Shown: one piece after another, positions 1 through 5,639 of the stretch
Layout: the number at the start of each line of letters is the position of its first letter
How positions within the stretch are numbered: position 1 is the stretch's first letter
NCBI GenBank assembly: GCA_029975915.1
Contig: JARKOC010000420.1
Location: forward strand, 1-7,042
Direction of reading: 5' to 3'
DNA: 7,042 nucleotides
Origin: Bryobacteraceae bacterium
Lineage (GTDB): Bacteria; Acidobacteriota; Terriglobia; Bryobacterales; Bryobacteraceae
Program-made: the position numbers and the translations under genes
Notes under the pieces: model-generated
The model's input: the letters and a program-made list of their open reading frames with translations, nothing else
The model's database searches: none
Told to the model about the DNA's origin: nothing

Positions 1-140
1 GTCGAAGACCGTACCACATGGATTCAGCCTGGTGCCGCTGAATGATGATGCCGTGCGCCGATCCGATGCCGAAAGCGGTAGGCCGGGCGTACGCCATCGA
101 ACGAACCGGCGGCACTGAAGCGGCAGGATTGGCACCATGA
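1..140. other. Unassigned flank left of IS-A
   Basis: These 140 bases lie outside the left terminal repeat of IS-A. They do not match the 5' part of the ISL3 transposase, which would be expected here if IS-A had simply inserted into an intact ISL3 copy. One plus-strand frame stays open from base 2 to a TGA at 116-118 and could be the tail of a gene, but I recognise no family in it. No RNA gene or clear terminator is visible. Confidence 0.5.
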
Positions 141-154
141 CCTGAGTTGGGTCA
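141..154 (+). repeat. IS-A left terminal inverted repeat
   Basis: CCTGAGTTGGGTCA is the exact reverse complement of 1894-1907. Identity ends abruptly at base 140 outside and at base 155 inside. It begins CCTGA, as does the start of the second IS1634-type element at 6842. Confidence 0.9.
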
Positions 155-156
155 AA

Positions 157-169
157 CGCGTTAGTGCCT
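157..169 (+). repeat. Subterminal direct repeat inside IS-A, copy 1
   Basis: CGCGTTAGTGCCT recurs at 1814-1826 in the same orientation; with one mismatch the match extends to 17 bases (153-169 and 1810-1826). This copy contains the transposase stop codon (TTA on the plus strand at 161-163). The pair brackets the transposase gene inside the terminal repeats. Its role is unknown; a transposase-binding subterminal site is one possibility. Confidence 0.6.
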
Positions 170-1795
170 TGCGGGCGGCCGTGTGATGTTGTCGATGATG
201 GTTTGTTGGTCGGGGCTGATGGCGGGGTCGATGGTTTGGGTGATGCCGTTGATCGTGATGGTTGCTGAGCGTAGGGGGCGCAGTGTTCGCAGGACTCGGC
301 GCAGGCTCAGGCCGGTGCGGTCCTGGACGGTGCGGGCGATGGCCAGCGCGGTGACCACGATTGTCAGGTGGGCCTCGATGACGTCGCGGGTCCTGGCGAA
401 CAGTGGCCGGGCTCGCAGGTCGGTCTTGGACAGCCGGAATGATTGTTCGACGTGCCAAAGGTCGTGGTAGCTGGAGATGACCTCGTGGGCGCTCATCACG
501 TCCGCGGGTAGGTTCGTGACGTAACCTTTGAGCCCGACCAGTTGACGTGCCCGGGCGATGGAGGCCTCGTCCAGGGTGGGGCCGTTTTTCTTGATCGTCA
601 CGAACCGTGGCGTGCGTGCTGCCTTGTCACCGGCAACGACGGCCTTGGCACGGTTCTCCTGCAGGGTCAGGGTCTTGCGGTCCCGGGCGGCACGTTTGGA
701 ACTGTAGGACCACACCGCCCGCCACGACCGGGGATGCCCGGTGGGATCCCAGACCGGTTCGGCCCGCAGCAGCGGGTCGTTCTCGATCTTCCGGGAGTCC
801 CTGGGTGTGATGGTGTCGATCACCTGGCCGTCGGTGAACGCGTCGCCGTGCCAACGGAAGTGGGACGCCAGGTCGATGGGTGCCTTCGTGAGACGGGACC
901 CGACGATGAAGAAGAACCCGGCATCGGACAGCCAGGTCAGGTTCCCCGCGGACAACATCCCGGCGTCGGCGACCACGACCATCCGCTCGACACTGTGGCG
1001 GACCTTGAAGGCCTCGATGATCGGCAGCAGCGTCTTCTGTTCGGCCTTGTTCCCCTCGAAACAGCCGATCTCAAGGGGGAACCCGTTGCGGTCGACCAGT
1101 AGTGCGACCACGATCTGCGGGTCGACGCGGCGTTCCTTCGAGAAGCCGACCTTGCGCAGGTCGTCTTCCTTCTCGGCCTCGAAGTACAGGGTTGTCACGT
1201 CGAAAAGACACAACGAGATGTCGCCATGGTTGACCGCGTGGGTGAAGCTCAACGTGGCCAGCCGGTCACGATAGGCGCCGTCGGAGCAGCGGTGCAGGGT
1301 CCGTTTGCGGGTCGACAGGCTCGCCGATACCCGCCCGAGATCGGCCAGGACCCGATCCACGTCCAGCAGGCTGGTCGGCTCCACGACCCGGGCGATCACC
1401 AGGTCTCGGAACACCTCATCGTCCAGGGCTTCGAACCCGAGATCGGCATACACCCCAGCCAGGACATCGAACAACAGCCGCGAGAACGTCTTGTGGACCA
1501 CAGCACGAGCCACGACCTCCCGCCTTGTCGCCACCGGATCGGGCTCGAACAGCGCATCCGGGTCCGGTGCTGGCACCAACGACGCCTTCACCGCCGTCGG
1601 CGTGATACCCAGATCCAGCTCGCCCTGCGCGTCACCGGCCAGCAGCCGGCGGGCCTCTTCCATCAACAGCCCCAGCGTCACCTCGTCATGCGCAGAACCC
1701 ACATGCCGCACGATCCGGCGCCGCCCGCCGACGGACTCCGCGAGCTGGACGGCCGTCGCCCCGGACTTCGTCCGAACCCGCCGAATCCACACCAC
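161..1795 (-). CDS. IS1634-family (IS4-type) DDE transposase, intact
   Basis: This 544-aa protein would catalyse cut-and-paste movement of IS-A. The N-terminus (IRRVRTKSGATAVQ, residues 4-17) is the hallmark opening of IS1634-group transposases. The RNase H-like DDE core is complete: Asp199 in FDVTTL, Asp277 in VADAG, and Glu450 in the Y-x6-E-x6-K block (Tyr443, Glu450, Lys457), with the long beta-strand insertion between the second and third catalytic residues that is usual in IS4-type enzymes. The start is GTG at 1795-1793, followed by a second GTG; an in-frame TAG at 1807-1805 rules out a longer form. No Shine-Dalgarno sequence is visible. The stop TAA (163-161) lies only 7 bases inside the left terminal repeat. 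No frameshift or missing catalytic residue is seen, so the element may still be active. Family assignment is from remembered motifs, not a search. Confidence 0.93.
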   Translation of the reverse strand: MVWIRRVRTKSGATAVQLAESVGGRRRIVRHVGSAHDEVTLGLLMEEARRLLAGDAQGELDLGITPTAVKASLVPAPDPDALFEPDPVATRREVVARAVVHKTFSRLLFDVLAGVYADLGFEALDDEVFRDLVIARVVEPTSLLDVDRVLADLGRVSASLSTRKRTLHRCSDGAYRDRLATLSFTHAVNHGDISLCLFDVTTLYFEAEKEDDLRKVGFSKERRVDPQIVVALLVDRNGFPLEIGCFEGNKAEQKTLLPIIEAFKVRHSVERMVVVADAGMLSAGNLTWLSDAGFFFIVGSRLTKAPIDLASHFRWHGDAFTDGQVIDTITPRDSRKIENDPLLRAEPVWDPTGHPRSWRAVWSYSSKRAARDRKTLTLQENRAKAVVAGDKAARTPRFVTIKKNGPTLDEASIARARQLVGLKGYVTNLPADVMSAHEVISSYHDLWHVEQSFRLSKTDLRARPLFARTRDVIEAHLTIVVTALAIARTVQDRTGLSLRRVLRTLRPLRSATITINGITQTIDPAISPDQQTIIDNITRPPARH

Positions 1796-1801
1796 CAGCC
1801 C

Positions 1802-1807
1802 AGTCTA
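1802..1807 (-). promoter_or_regulatory. Possible -10 box for a leaderless IS-A transposase transcript
   Basis: Read on the minus strand, TAGACT fits the actinobacterial -10 pattern TANNNT and ends 6 bases before the first GTG. Transcription starting at or next to the GTG would explain the missing ribosome-binding site, since leaderless mRNAs are common in actinobacteria. No convincing -35 box is present, so this is tentative. Confidence 0.25.
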
Positions 1808-1813
1808 AACAAC

Positions 1814-1826
1814 CGCGTTAGTGCCT
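1814..1826 (+). repeat. Subterminal direct repeat inside IS-A, copy 2
   Basis: This is the same 13-mer as 157-169, in direct orientation, lying in the 112-bp leader between the transposase start and the right end of IS-A. Its last six bases also form the left arm of the hairpin at 1821-1837. Confidence 0.6.
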
Positions 1827-1837
1827 AAACCAGGCAC
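1821..1837. repeat. Short perfect hairpin in the IS-A leader
   Basis: GTGCCT (1821-1826) and AGGCAC (1832-1837) are perfect 6-bp arms around a 5-base loop. The site lies just upstream of the putative transposase promoter and overlaps one direct-repeat copy. It could be a binding site for the transposase or a brake on read-through transcription; nothing in the sequence decides between these. Confidence 0.4.
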
Positions 1838-1893
1838 CAATCTCGACCATCCGCCCAAGCCACAGCGATTCAAGTGCCAATTCCGCGAAACCG

Positions 1894-1907
1894 TGACCCA
1901 ACTCAGG
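1894..1907 (-). repeat. IS-A right terminal inverted repeat
   Basis: TGACCCAACTCAGG is the exact reverse complement of 141-154. Base 1907 marks the junction between IS-A and the ISL3 remnant, with ISL3 sequence resuming at 1908. Confidence 0.9.
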
Positions 1908-1979
1908 CCGAACAGGTCGTGGCCGGGTTCCCCTCATGCCCCATCCCCGAGATCGCCCGCCTCGGCCGGACCCTGCGAC
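1908..1979 (+). repeat. 72-bp segment shared with 6772-6842 (left copy)
   Basis: This piece of ISL3 transposase gene is identical to 6772-6842 except for one extra C in the left copy (run CC at 1923-1924 against a single C at 6787). It is the only part of ISL3 present in both fragments. It starts exactly at the IS-A terminus and ends where IS-B begins in the right copy. It encodes EQVVAGFPSCPIPEIARLG in the intact frame. Confidence 0.92.
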
Positions 1980-2164
1980 AGTGGAGGGACGCCTTCCTGG
2001 CCTACTTCGACACCAAGGGCGCCAACAACGGCGGCACCGAGAGCATCAACGGGCTGATCGAACTCCACCGCCGCATCGCCCGCGGCTTCCGCAACCGCGA
2101 GAACTACCGCCTCCGCATGCTCCTCATCGGCGGCGGACTCACCCTGCCCCCACCGCAAGTATGA
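1908..2164 (+). pseudogene. ISL3-family transposase, C-terminal fragment
   Basis: The frame encodes the last 85 or so residues of an ISL3 transposase, from EQVVAGF through RQWRDAFLAYFDTKGANNGG, TESINGLIELHRR and RNRENYRLRMLLIGGG, to a TGA at 2162-2164. The third catalytic residue of the DDE triad, the Glu of TESINGLIE (codon 2039-2041), is present here but absent from the right-hand fragment. The N-terminal zinc finger, helix-turn-helix and the two catalytic Asp residues are missing, because IS-A replaces everything upstream of 1908. The frame runs open into the IS-A end (to 1874), but no initiation signal is present, so it should not make a functional protein alone. The stop codon lies inside the terminal repeat of the element. 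Confidence 0.9.
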
Positions 2165-2170
2165 AGAGCC
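2140..2170 (-). repeat. ISL3 right inverted repeat (left fragment)
   Basis: Read from outside in on the minus strand it begins GGCTCTTCATACTTGCGGTG. Compared with the left inverted repeat at 5574-5603 it differs at two positions and has one extra G in a G run, over about 30 bases. This pairs the two fragments as opposite ends of the same kind of element. Confidence 0.88.
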
Positions 2171-2274
2171 AGTATTGTGGGTCGAAGTTCGACAGTCAAC
2201 TGGTAGTTTCTATTGCGCAGGCGGGCTGCCGGCACAGTGCCAAACACACCACTAGGGATCCGAGGACCTTGAAT

Positions 2275-2421
2275 ATGGCATACCCCATGCTCATGCCTGA
2301 ATTCGTACCTGAGCGCCTCGCAACCGTCTTGGGACGCCGCCCTGCGGGATGGATGTGGGCTCTTGACGGCCGTCGATTTGCTACTAGACCTGGCGCAGAA
2401 GGCCGGGGGCATGGAGCCTAA
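2275..2421 (+). CDS. Possible small ORF coupled to the membrane protein
   Basis: An ATG at 2275 opens a 48-codon frame (begins MAYPMLMPEFVPERLATVLG, ends GRGHGA, TAA at 2419-2421). A good Shine-Dalgarno motif, GAGGA at 2262-2266, sits 8 bases before the ATG. The frame ends 11 bases into the next gene when that gene is started at ATG 2411, the typical geometry of translational coupling. I recognise no domain. It has no membrane helix; the middle contains a Trp/Arg-rich stretch (GRRPAGWMWALDGRRF). The evidence is only the initiation signal and the overlap, so it could be chance, or a leader for the downstream gene. Confidence 0.35.
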   Translation: MAYPMLMPEFVPERLATVLGRRPAGWMWALDGRRFATRPGAEGRGHGA

Positions 2422-3172
2422 GGACTGGCTGGCTCTCCTACTGGCCGCTCTCGCATTACTAGTCTCGTTGGCCGTCGCTGCCTACACCGTTCGATCCGAA
2501 CGAAGAATGGCGATGATGGCCACTTATGAGCGTGTACACGAACAACTTGTTCAGCCAAGTACAGCTACTGGCCGCCGTGCGCTATTCTTGCACTCACCCA
2601 ACAGCAGCTTTCCGGCGCCTCGATCAGCCAATCATGACGCGGCGTGCGACTGTGGGCAAGAGCCAGACTTGTGGGACGTAATGAATCAGGCAGTGGCTTG
2701 GTACGACACGCTCGCGACATACTACCGACAAGGCGAAGTCCCGAGAAGGGTCGTGCTGCGCGCGTGGTATCATCCGCTCATAGCTGCCCGTCCTCACATC
2801 TATCGCTTTCTCGACCATAGGGCTCGCCAAGGGATTGAGCAGCCTTGGGATGCCCTACAATCGCTCCTAGAGCTCTGTCTATGGTATCGCTGTCGATGCA
2901 GGACCTGTGAATTGGGCAGGCGACCCGAGCCTCAAGTCCAGCCTGTTGGCTACTTGTGCGAGTGCGTCGCCTGCCAAGGGCAGCAACGAAGCCATCCACT
3001 TGTTCAAACGAGCCAGCCCTGGTGGCTTCCGCTAGCACAAATTGTCGACACCGTCAGGAAGAAACCGCGCTCTCGGGCGGGCTTGGTTTCCGAAGCGCTC
3101 TCAGTCGACTTACGCCATTCGTCACCTCTCGAGGCTCCAGACGATATCGCAACTCCCCCGCTGCGTGATTAG
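2411..3172 (+). CDS. Single-helix membrane protein with Cys-rich cytoplasmic domain
   Basis: This 253-aa protein is of unknown function. Residues 6-26 (WLALLLAALALLVSLAVAAY) form one strong transmembrane helix followed by RSERR, suggesting an N-out, C-in anchor. The region 39-60 (YERVHEQLVQPSTATGRRAL) recalls hypothetical membrane proteins of the DUF4760 type, but this is a weak recollection. Two CxCxxC clusters, Cys161/163/166 and Cys183/185/188, could bind zinc or another metal; an extra CxC lies at 79-81. I chose ATG 2411 because AGAAGG (2397-2402) lies 8 bases upstream and the protein then begins right before the helix; a TTG at 2363 would add 16 residues. The gene converges on the SIR2 gene with over 400 bp between, so the two are not an operon. 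Base composition is lower in GC than the flanking IS genes. Confidence 0.72.
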   Translation: MEPKDWLALLLAALALLVSLAVAAYTVRSERRMAMMATYERVHEQLVQPSTATGRRALFLHSPNSSFPAPRSANHDAACDCGQEPDLWDVMNQAVAWYDTLATYYRQGEVPRRVVLRAWYHPLIAARPHIYRFLDHRARQGIEQPWDALQSLLELCLWYRCRCRTCELGRRPEPQVQPVGYLCECVACQGQQRSHPLVQTSQPWWLPLAQIVDTVRKKPRSRAGLVSEALSVDLRHSSPLEAPDDIATPPLRD

Positions 3173-3560
3173 CGATCACTTCGCCCGCCATAGGAACCCA
3201 TAGCACACACTGTCAAGTGGCAACGAGTTCAGGACGTGACGCAACGCTCAAGCCTCGGGTCACGTCGACGCTCCACTCACGTTGCGACACGGCACTCTTG
3301 ATTGGGGCCCCTCCAGTGCGCTTTGAGATCGATGTGGACGTCAGCGCTGACGCCTTGTGGGAAGTAGAGGAGATGGTCGAGCGCGTTTGTCCAGCTGTTA
3401 GGGCGCCGGTGCTCTCTGCATCTGGAACGGCGGCGACGGCCATCCATCGCAGCTCGGGCTGATACATTTCCGTCTACTCTCAACTCCACATGCATCGATA
3501 GCGAGGTGCGCCGACATCGGCGAGGGTGGGTCTCTCCCACAACGAAGAAGGAGTTGACCT
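3173..3560. other. Gene-poor, structured interval in the cargo
   Basis: This interval of nearly 400 bp has no confidently called gene. A GTG-started frame (3217-3462, 81 codons, ending AIHRSSG) has no ribosome-binding site; its segment RFEIDVDVSADALWEVEEMVERV looks protein-like but I do not recognise it. Hairpins lie at 3164-3178 (5-bp arms around the membrane-protein stop codon), 3233-3266, 3510-3521 (GCCGA/TCGGC) and 3526-3540 (GTGGG/CCCAC). None has a T-run, so none is a clear intrinsic terminator. The last 60 or so bases look like the leader of the ORF at 3561. Confidence 0.5.
3233..3266. repeat. Perfect 8-bp inverted repeat with overlapping second repeat
   Basis: GACGTGAC (3233-3240) pairs perfectly with GTCACGTC (3259-3266). 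A second, competing inverted repeat uses overlapping bases: 3236-3246 with 3280-3290, 10 of 11 matching. Two alternative pairings of this kind can form an RNA switch or simply a strong fold; an operator is also possible. It lies about 65 bases after the membrane-protein stop codon. Confidence 0.45.
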
Positions 3561-3731
3561 GTGGCGAAGTATCTGACCTCGTTCCCCAGTGCTGCCGCGA
3601 GGTCAGTGGCCGCACTCCTGCTCCTCTTGAGCTTCGTCTCGTCTAAGAGCCTCCTCATATTCCCCTTCGAAACTCTGCGAAGGGCGAAGCTGTTGAAAGA
3701 TCCAGAACGCTTGCGCCTGCCCAAAGTGTGA
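3561..3731 (+). CDS. Small ORF antisense to the SIR2 3' end: truncated YciI/DGPF-like start or small membrane protein
   Basis: A near-ideal Shine-Dalgarno sequence, AAGGAG at 3548-3553, sits 7 bases before a GTG at 3561. The frame runs 56 codons to TGA at 3729-3731 and overlaps the 3' end of the convergent SIR2 gene by 129 bases. The first residues, MAKYLTSFPSAAA, resemble the start of actinobacterial YciI/DGPF-family proteins as I remember them (MAKYLISFPSAAM-like). That likeness stops at about codon 13 (3597-3599), right where the SIR2 stop codon falls. The simplest reading is a chromosomal gene cut by insertion of the SIR2 unit. Alternatively the ORF is real: residues 16-36 (VAALLLLLSFVSSKSLLIF) would make a membrane helix with a basic tail. 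The coding status past codon 13 is uncertain. Confidence 0.45.
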   Translation: MAKYLTSFPSAAARSVAALLLLLSFVSSKSLLIFPFETLRRAKLLKDPERLRLPKV

Positions 3732-5477
3732 GCCGACAAGCTTGGAAAAGGCCAGCACTTCATTTGCAGATTCCCAAGCCCAGTCGTAATGCCCGTCCTC
3801 GAGTTCAGCCATCGCCATTAGGGTGGCAGCATCAATGAACTTCCGCCTTCGCTGAAGGACTTCATACACACGGGTCGCACCATCTGCCAAACTCGCAGCG
3901 GCGTTCAGCATGCTCAGGCGCTCCTGGTTCGTTGCTGCTTCAGCCGCTTGGTTGTAGTAGCCACGTCCCGTCCAGTAGGCCACGTCGGCTATCACTTCAT
4001 CAGTTTGGAAAGCGCGAAGAGGGCTCTCGTTGAAGACCTTGAAAACCTTCAACGCTTCCCTGAAGTCACCGCGGTTAACGCATCTACGAATTGATGTCGC
4101 GCATCTAAAACCGAAGTCAAGCGCTGCGATCGAGTGCTCCAACTTATTGTCGAACATCCTTGGCGACTCAAGGATCCACCTCAAGGGGAAGACCGACTCG
4201 AAGGTGAATTCATCTGTCGGTAGTGGAAAGCCAAACAGCTCAATGCAGTCACCAAATAGAAGTTGATCTATGGGTGCTCTTCTCAAGTGATGCACTGCGG
4301 CTTGAAGGTGGCGAGCCGATTCATTCAGATTGTGGCGGTCCGCTGCTATTTGAGCCAACCAAAGGTGCCCTCGACCTCTGGTCAAGTCATCGGGAGCTTC
4401 AGGCAGGAATTCTTGGAGCAACCTATTCGCTGATGAATGATACCCAATCTGCATCAGCAATCTTCCGGCAAGCATCTTCCCAAGAGCATCATCTTCCCAC
4501 TCGATAGTTGGCGGGGGTGTAACTGTCCGAACAATTCCTACCGGCGCTGCCTCGAAGCTTCCCATGAGATTGCGGATTGTATCCAAGGAGTCTTCGATGC
4601 CAATAGCGACGTTGGCTGGTACTCTTGACGATGCCCCAAATTTTCCAAAGAGGTGGTATTGGACACTGAAATCGAAATGGAATTCGCCGACACTTGGAAA
4701 CTCGTCCGATCTCCCGACAAGAACTTCTCTCTCTGCCCTAGGTGAGAATCTGGACCAGTACAGCCGCCTCTCGCCACCGGCGCGACCTAGACTGGGCATT
4801 ACGTCAAAATCATCGTAGCCCGAGTATCCTACAACAACGAGGTCATGGCTGTCGAGCAGATGCTTGACTACGGTCCATTTGAATAGGGTGAAGCTTGTTC
4901 CGGTGCCGATGATGCCGGCTTCGGTCGCTACGGCGGCGCGGACGTTCTCTGACCCCGATCCTCCGAATGATCCGTGAAGCTTGAATAGGGGTCGCTCGAA
5001 AGACTCTGGACTATCGCGATAGTCCGCGTAGTCGGATTCTGTTACTACAGCGGTTACCTGAAAGCCAAGTTGGCAAGCTGCTTGTTCGATAAGCTGGTCG
5101 AAGTTAGTGGTAAGGACGACGTGACCTCGCTCTATGAGGCGTGCTAGATGGAAATGGTATTCGTTGGGTTGTGTGCTGGGGATGAGAGCTCGGACCGAAG
5201 TCAGCGTGGGATCGATCGTCAGCCCAACTGCCTCCACCAATTGTTCGAACCTGAGAAAGTGATATGCGCCCAGCCCCTCGGGCCACTCGGCAGAAGTCGC
5301 GGCCTGCAGGGTAGCCCGCTCTTTCTTGGATAGAGGTAGTCTGTCGCTTGTCAAGATCTGCCGCATCAGCTCTCCAGCTGAAGGCAATGATGAAGGCGCC
5401 ATCGTCGAGACTCCAGCGCCTGCAAGGACGGCGAAGGGCGAGCGAAGGAAGGTTAAAGGGAAGTCGCTGGAGATCAT
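3603..5477 (-). CDS. SIR2-domain protein with helical (TPR-like) C-terminus, probable anti-phage NADase
   Basis: This 624-aa cytoplasmic protein starts at ATG 5477-5475 and stops at TGA 3605-3603. Residues 1 to about 280 form a SIR2-like Rossmann domain: GAGVS at 20-24 (nucleotide-binding loop), TTNFDQLIEQA at 123-133 (Asn125, Asp127), KLHGS at 166-170 with the likely catalytic His168, and GYSGYDDFD at 217-225. This motif set is that of the SIR2_2-type proteins found in defence systems (DSR, Thoeris ThsA, SIR2-HerA), which hydrolyse NAD to stop infected cells. Residues from about 325 to 600 are predominantly helical, with Ala-rich repeating helices such as 376-397 and 551-578 that look TPR-like and could serve as a sensor. 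No TIR, HerA or Argonaute gene adjoins it, so it may act alone. Upstream of the ATG only a weak purine stretch (GAAAAGA) is visible. NADase and defence roles are inferred from family, not shown here. Confidence 0.85.
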   Translation of the reverse strand: MISSDFPLTFLRSPFAVLAGAGVSTMAPSSLPSAGELMRQILTSDRLPLSKKERATLQAATSAEWPEGLGAYHFLRFEQLVEAVGLTIDPTLTSVRALIPSTQPNEYHFHLARLIERGHVVLTTNFDQLIEQAACQLGFQVTAVVTESDYADYRDSPESFERPLFKLHGSFGGSGSENVRAAVATEAGIIGTGTSFTLFKWTVVKHLLDSHDLVVVGYSGYDDFDVMPSLGRAGGERRLYWSRFSPRAEREVLVGRSDEFPSVGEFHFDFSVQYHLFGKFGASSRVPANVAIGIEDSLDTIRNLMGSFEAAPVGIVRTVTPPPTIEWEDDALGKMLAGRLLMQIGYHSSANRLLQEFLPEAPDDLTRGRGHLWLAQIAADRHNLNESARHLQAAVHHLRRAPIDQLLFGDCIELFGFPLPTDEFTFESVFPLRWILESPRMFDNKLEHSIAALDFGFRCATSIRRCVNRGDFREALKVFKVFNESPLRAFQTDEVIADVAYWTGRGYYNQAAEAATNQERLSMLNAAASLADGATRVYEVLQRRRKFIDAATLMAMAELEDGHYDWAWESANEVLAFSKLVGSHFGQAQAFWIFQQLRPSQSFEGEYEEALRRDEAQEEQECGH

Positions 5478-5502
5478 GCTGTCTTTTCACTCAAGAACAG
5501 GG

Positions 5503-5531
5503 AGTACGTGCTCAAAAGTCTAGCAGGTCAA
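5503..5531 (-). promoter_or_regulatory. Possible promoter of the SIR2 gene
   Basis: On the minus strand TTGACC (5531-5526) is a good -35 box, followed after 17 bases by CGTACT (5508-5503), a poor -10 box. A better -10-like hexamer, TAGACT, lies at 5522-5517 but has no -35 at the right distance. All are within the 96 bp between the SIR2 start and the ISL3 left end, so the SIR2 gene could also be driven by a promoter reading out of the IS. Confidence 0.25.
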
Positions 5532-5573
5532 GACCAGTTCAGCTGGAAATCTGGTTGGCATACGTCGATAACG

Positions 5574-5603
5574 GGCTCTTCGTACCTGCGGTGGGGCAGG
5601 GTG
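5574..5603 (+). repeat. ISL3 left inverted repeat (right fragment)
   Basis: It begins GGCTCTTCGTACCTGCGGTG, the classic GGCTCTTC terminus of ISL3-family elements, and matches the right-end repeat at 2140-2170 with two substitutions and one single-base gap. Base 5573 is also G, so the boundary may be off by one. Confidence 0.88.
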
Positions 5604-5639
5604 CGACACGCCGGGTGAGCGCGGTCTGACGGGGTAGGG

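Larger units (their letters stand above)
141..1907 (-). mobile_element. Complete IS1634-family (IS4-related) insertion sequence, IS-A
   Basis: The element is 1767 bp, bounded by perfect 14-bp inverted repeats (141-154 and 1894-1907), and carries a single transposase on the minus strand. The right boundary is confirmed independently: the segment shared by the two ISL3 fragments begins at exactly base 1908, directly after the inverted repeat. The flanks (CCATGA on the left, CCGAAC on the right) show no target duplication, and the left flank is not ISL3 sequence. The copy has therefore taken part in a deletion or recombination, or arrived as part of a larger unit. Element length and gene content fit the IS1634 group. 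I did not match it to a named IS. Confidence 0.88.
1908..2170 (+). mobile_element. ISL3-family element, right-end remnant
   Basis: About 263 bp remain of the 3' end of an ISL3-type element: the transposase C-terminus plus the right terminal repeat ending in GAAGAGCC at 2170. GGCTCTTC is the usual terminal sequence of ISL3-family elements. The 5' part is missing and IS-A abuts the break. Confidence 0.88.

Noticed and set aside
542..1102. Long plus-strand open frame inside the IS-A transposase region (also 1226-1828 and 741-1274)
   Set aside because: High-GC coding sequence gives long open frames on the opposite strand; these lack recognisable domains and lie wholly or almost wholly over a clear transposase gene.
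157..1826. Reading the 13-bp direct repeat as the target duplication of a smaller IS ending at 170 and 1813
   Set aside because: No inverted repeats lie just inside these points, the transposase stop codon would lie in target DNA, and the 14-bp terminal repeats at 141 and 1907 are confirmed by the ISL3 junction.
2363..2410. TTG start giving a 269-aa membrane protein
   Set aside because: The ATG at 2411 has AGAAGG at good spacing and begins directly before the transmembrane helix, so the shorter form is preferred.
3217..3462. 81-codon GTG frame in the interval between the convergent genes
   Set aside because: No ribosome-binding site, no recognised family, and it overlaps strong inverted repeats; mentioned under the interval rather than called as a gene.
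2171..5573. A single ISL3 copy on a small circular molecule instead of a composite transposon
   Set aside because: The 8-base sequences next to the two terminal repeats (AGTATTGT and CGATAACG) should then be the same target duplication, and they are not; the shared segment also differs by one base.
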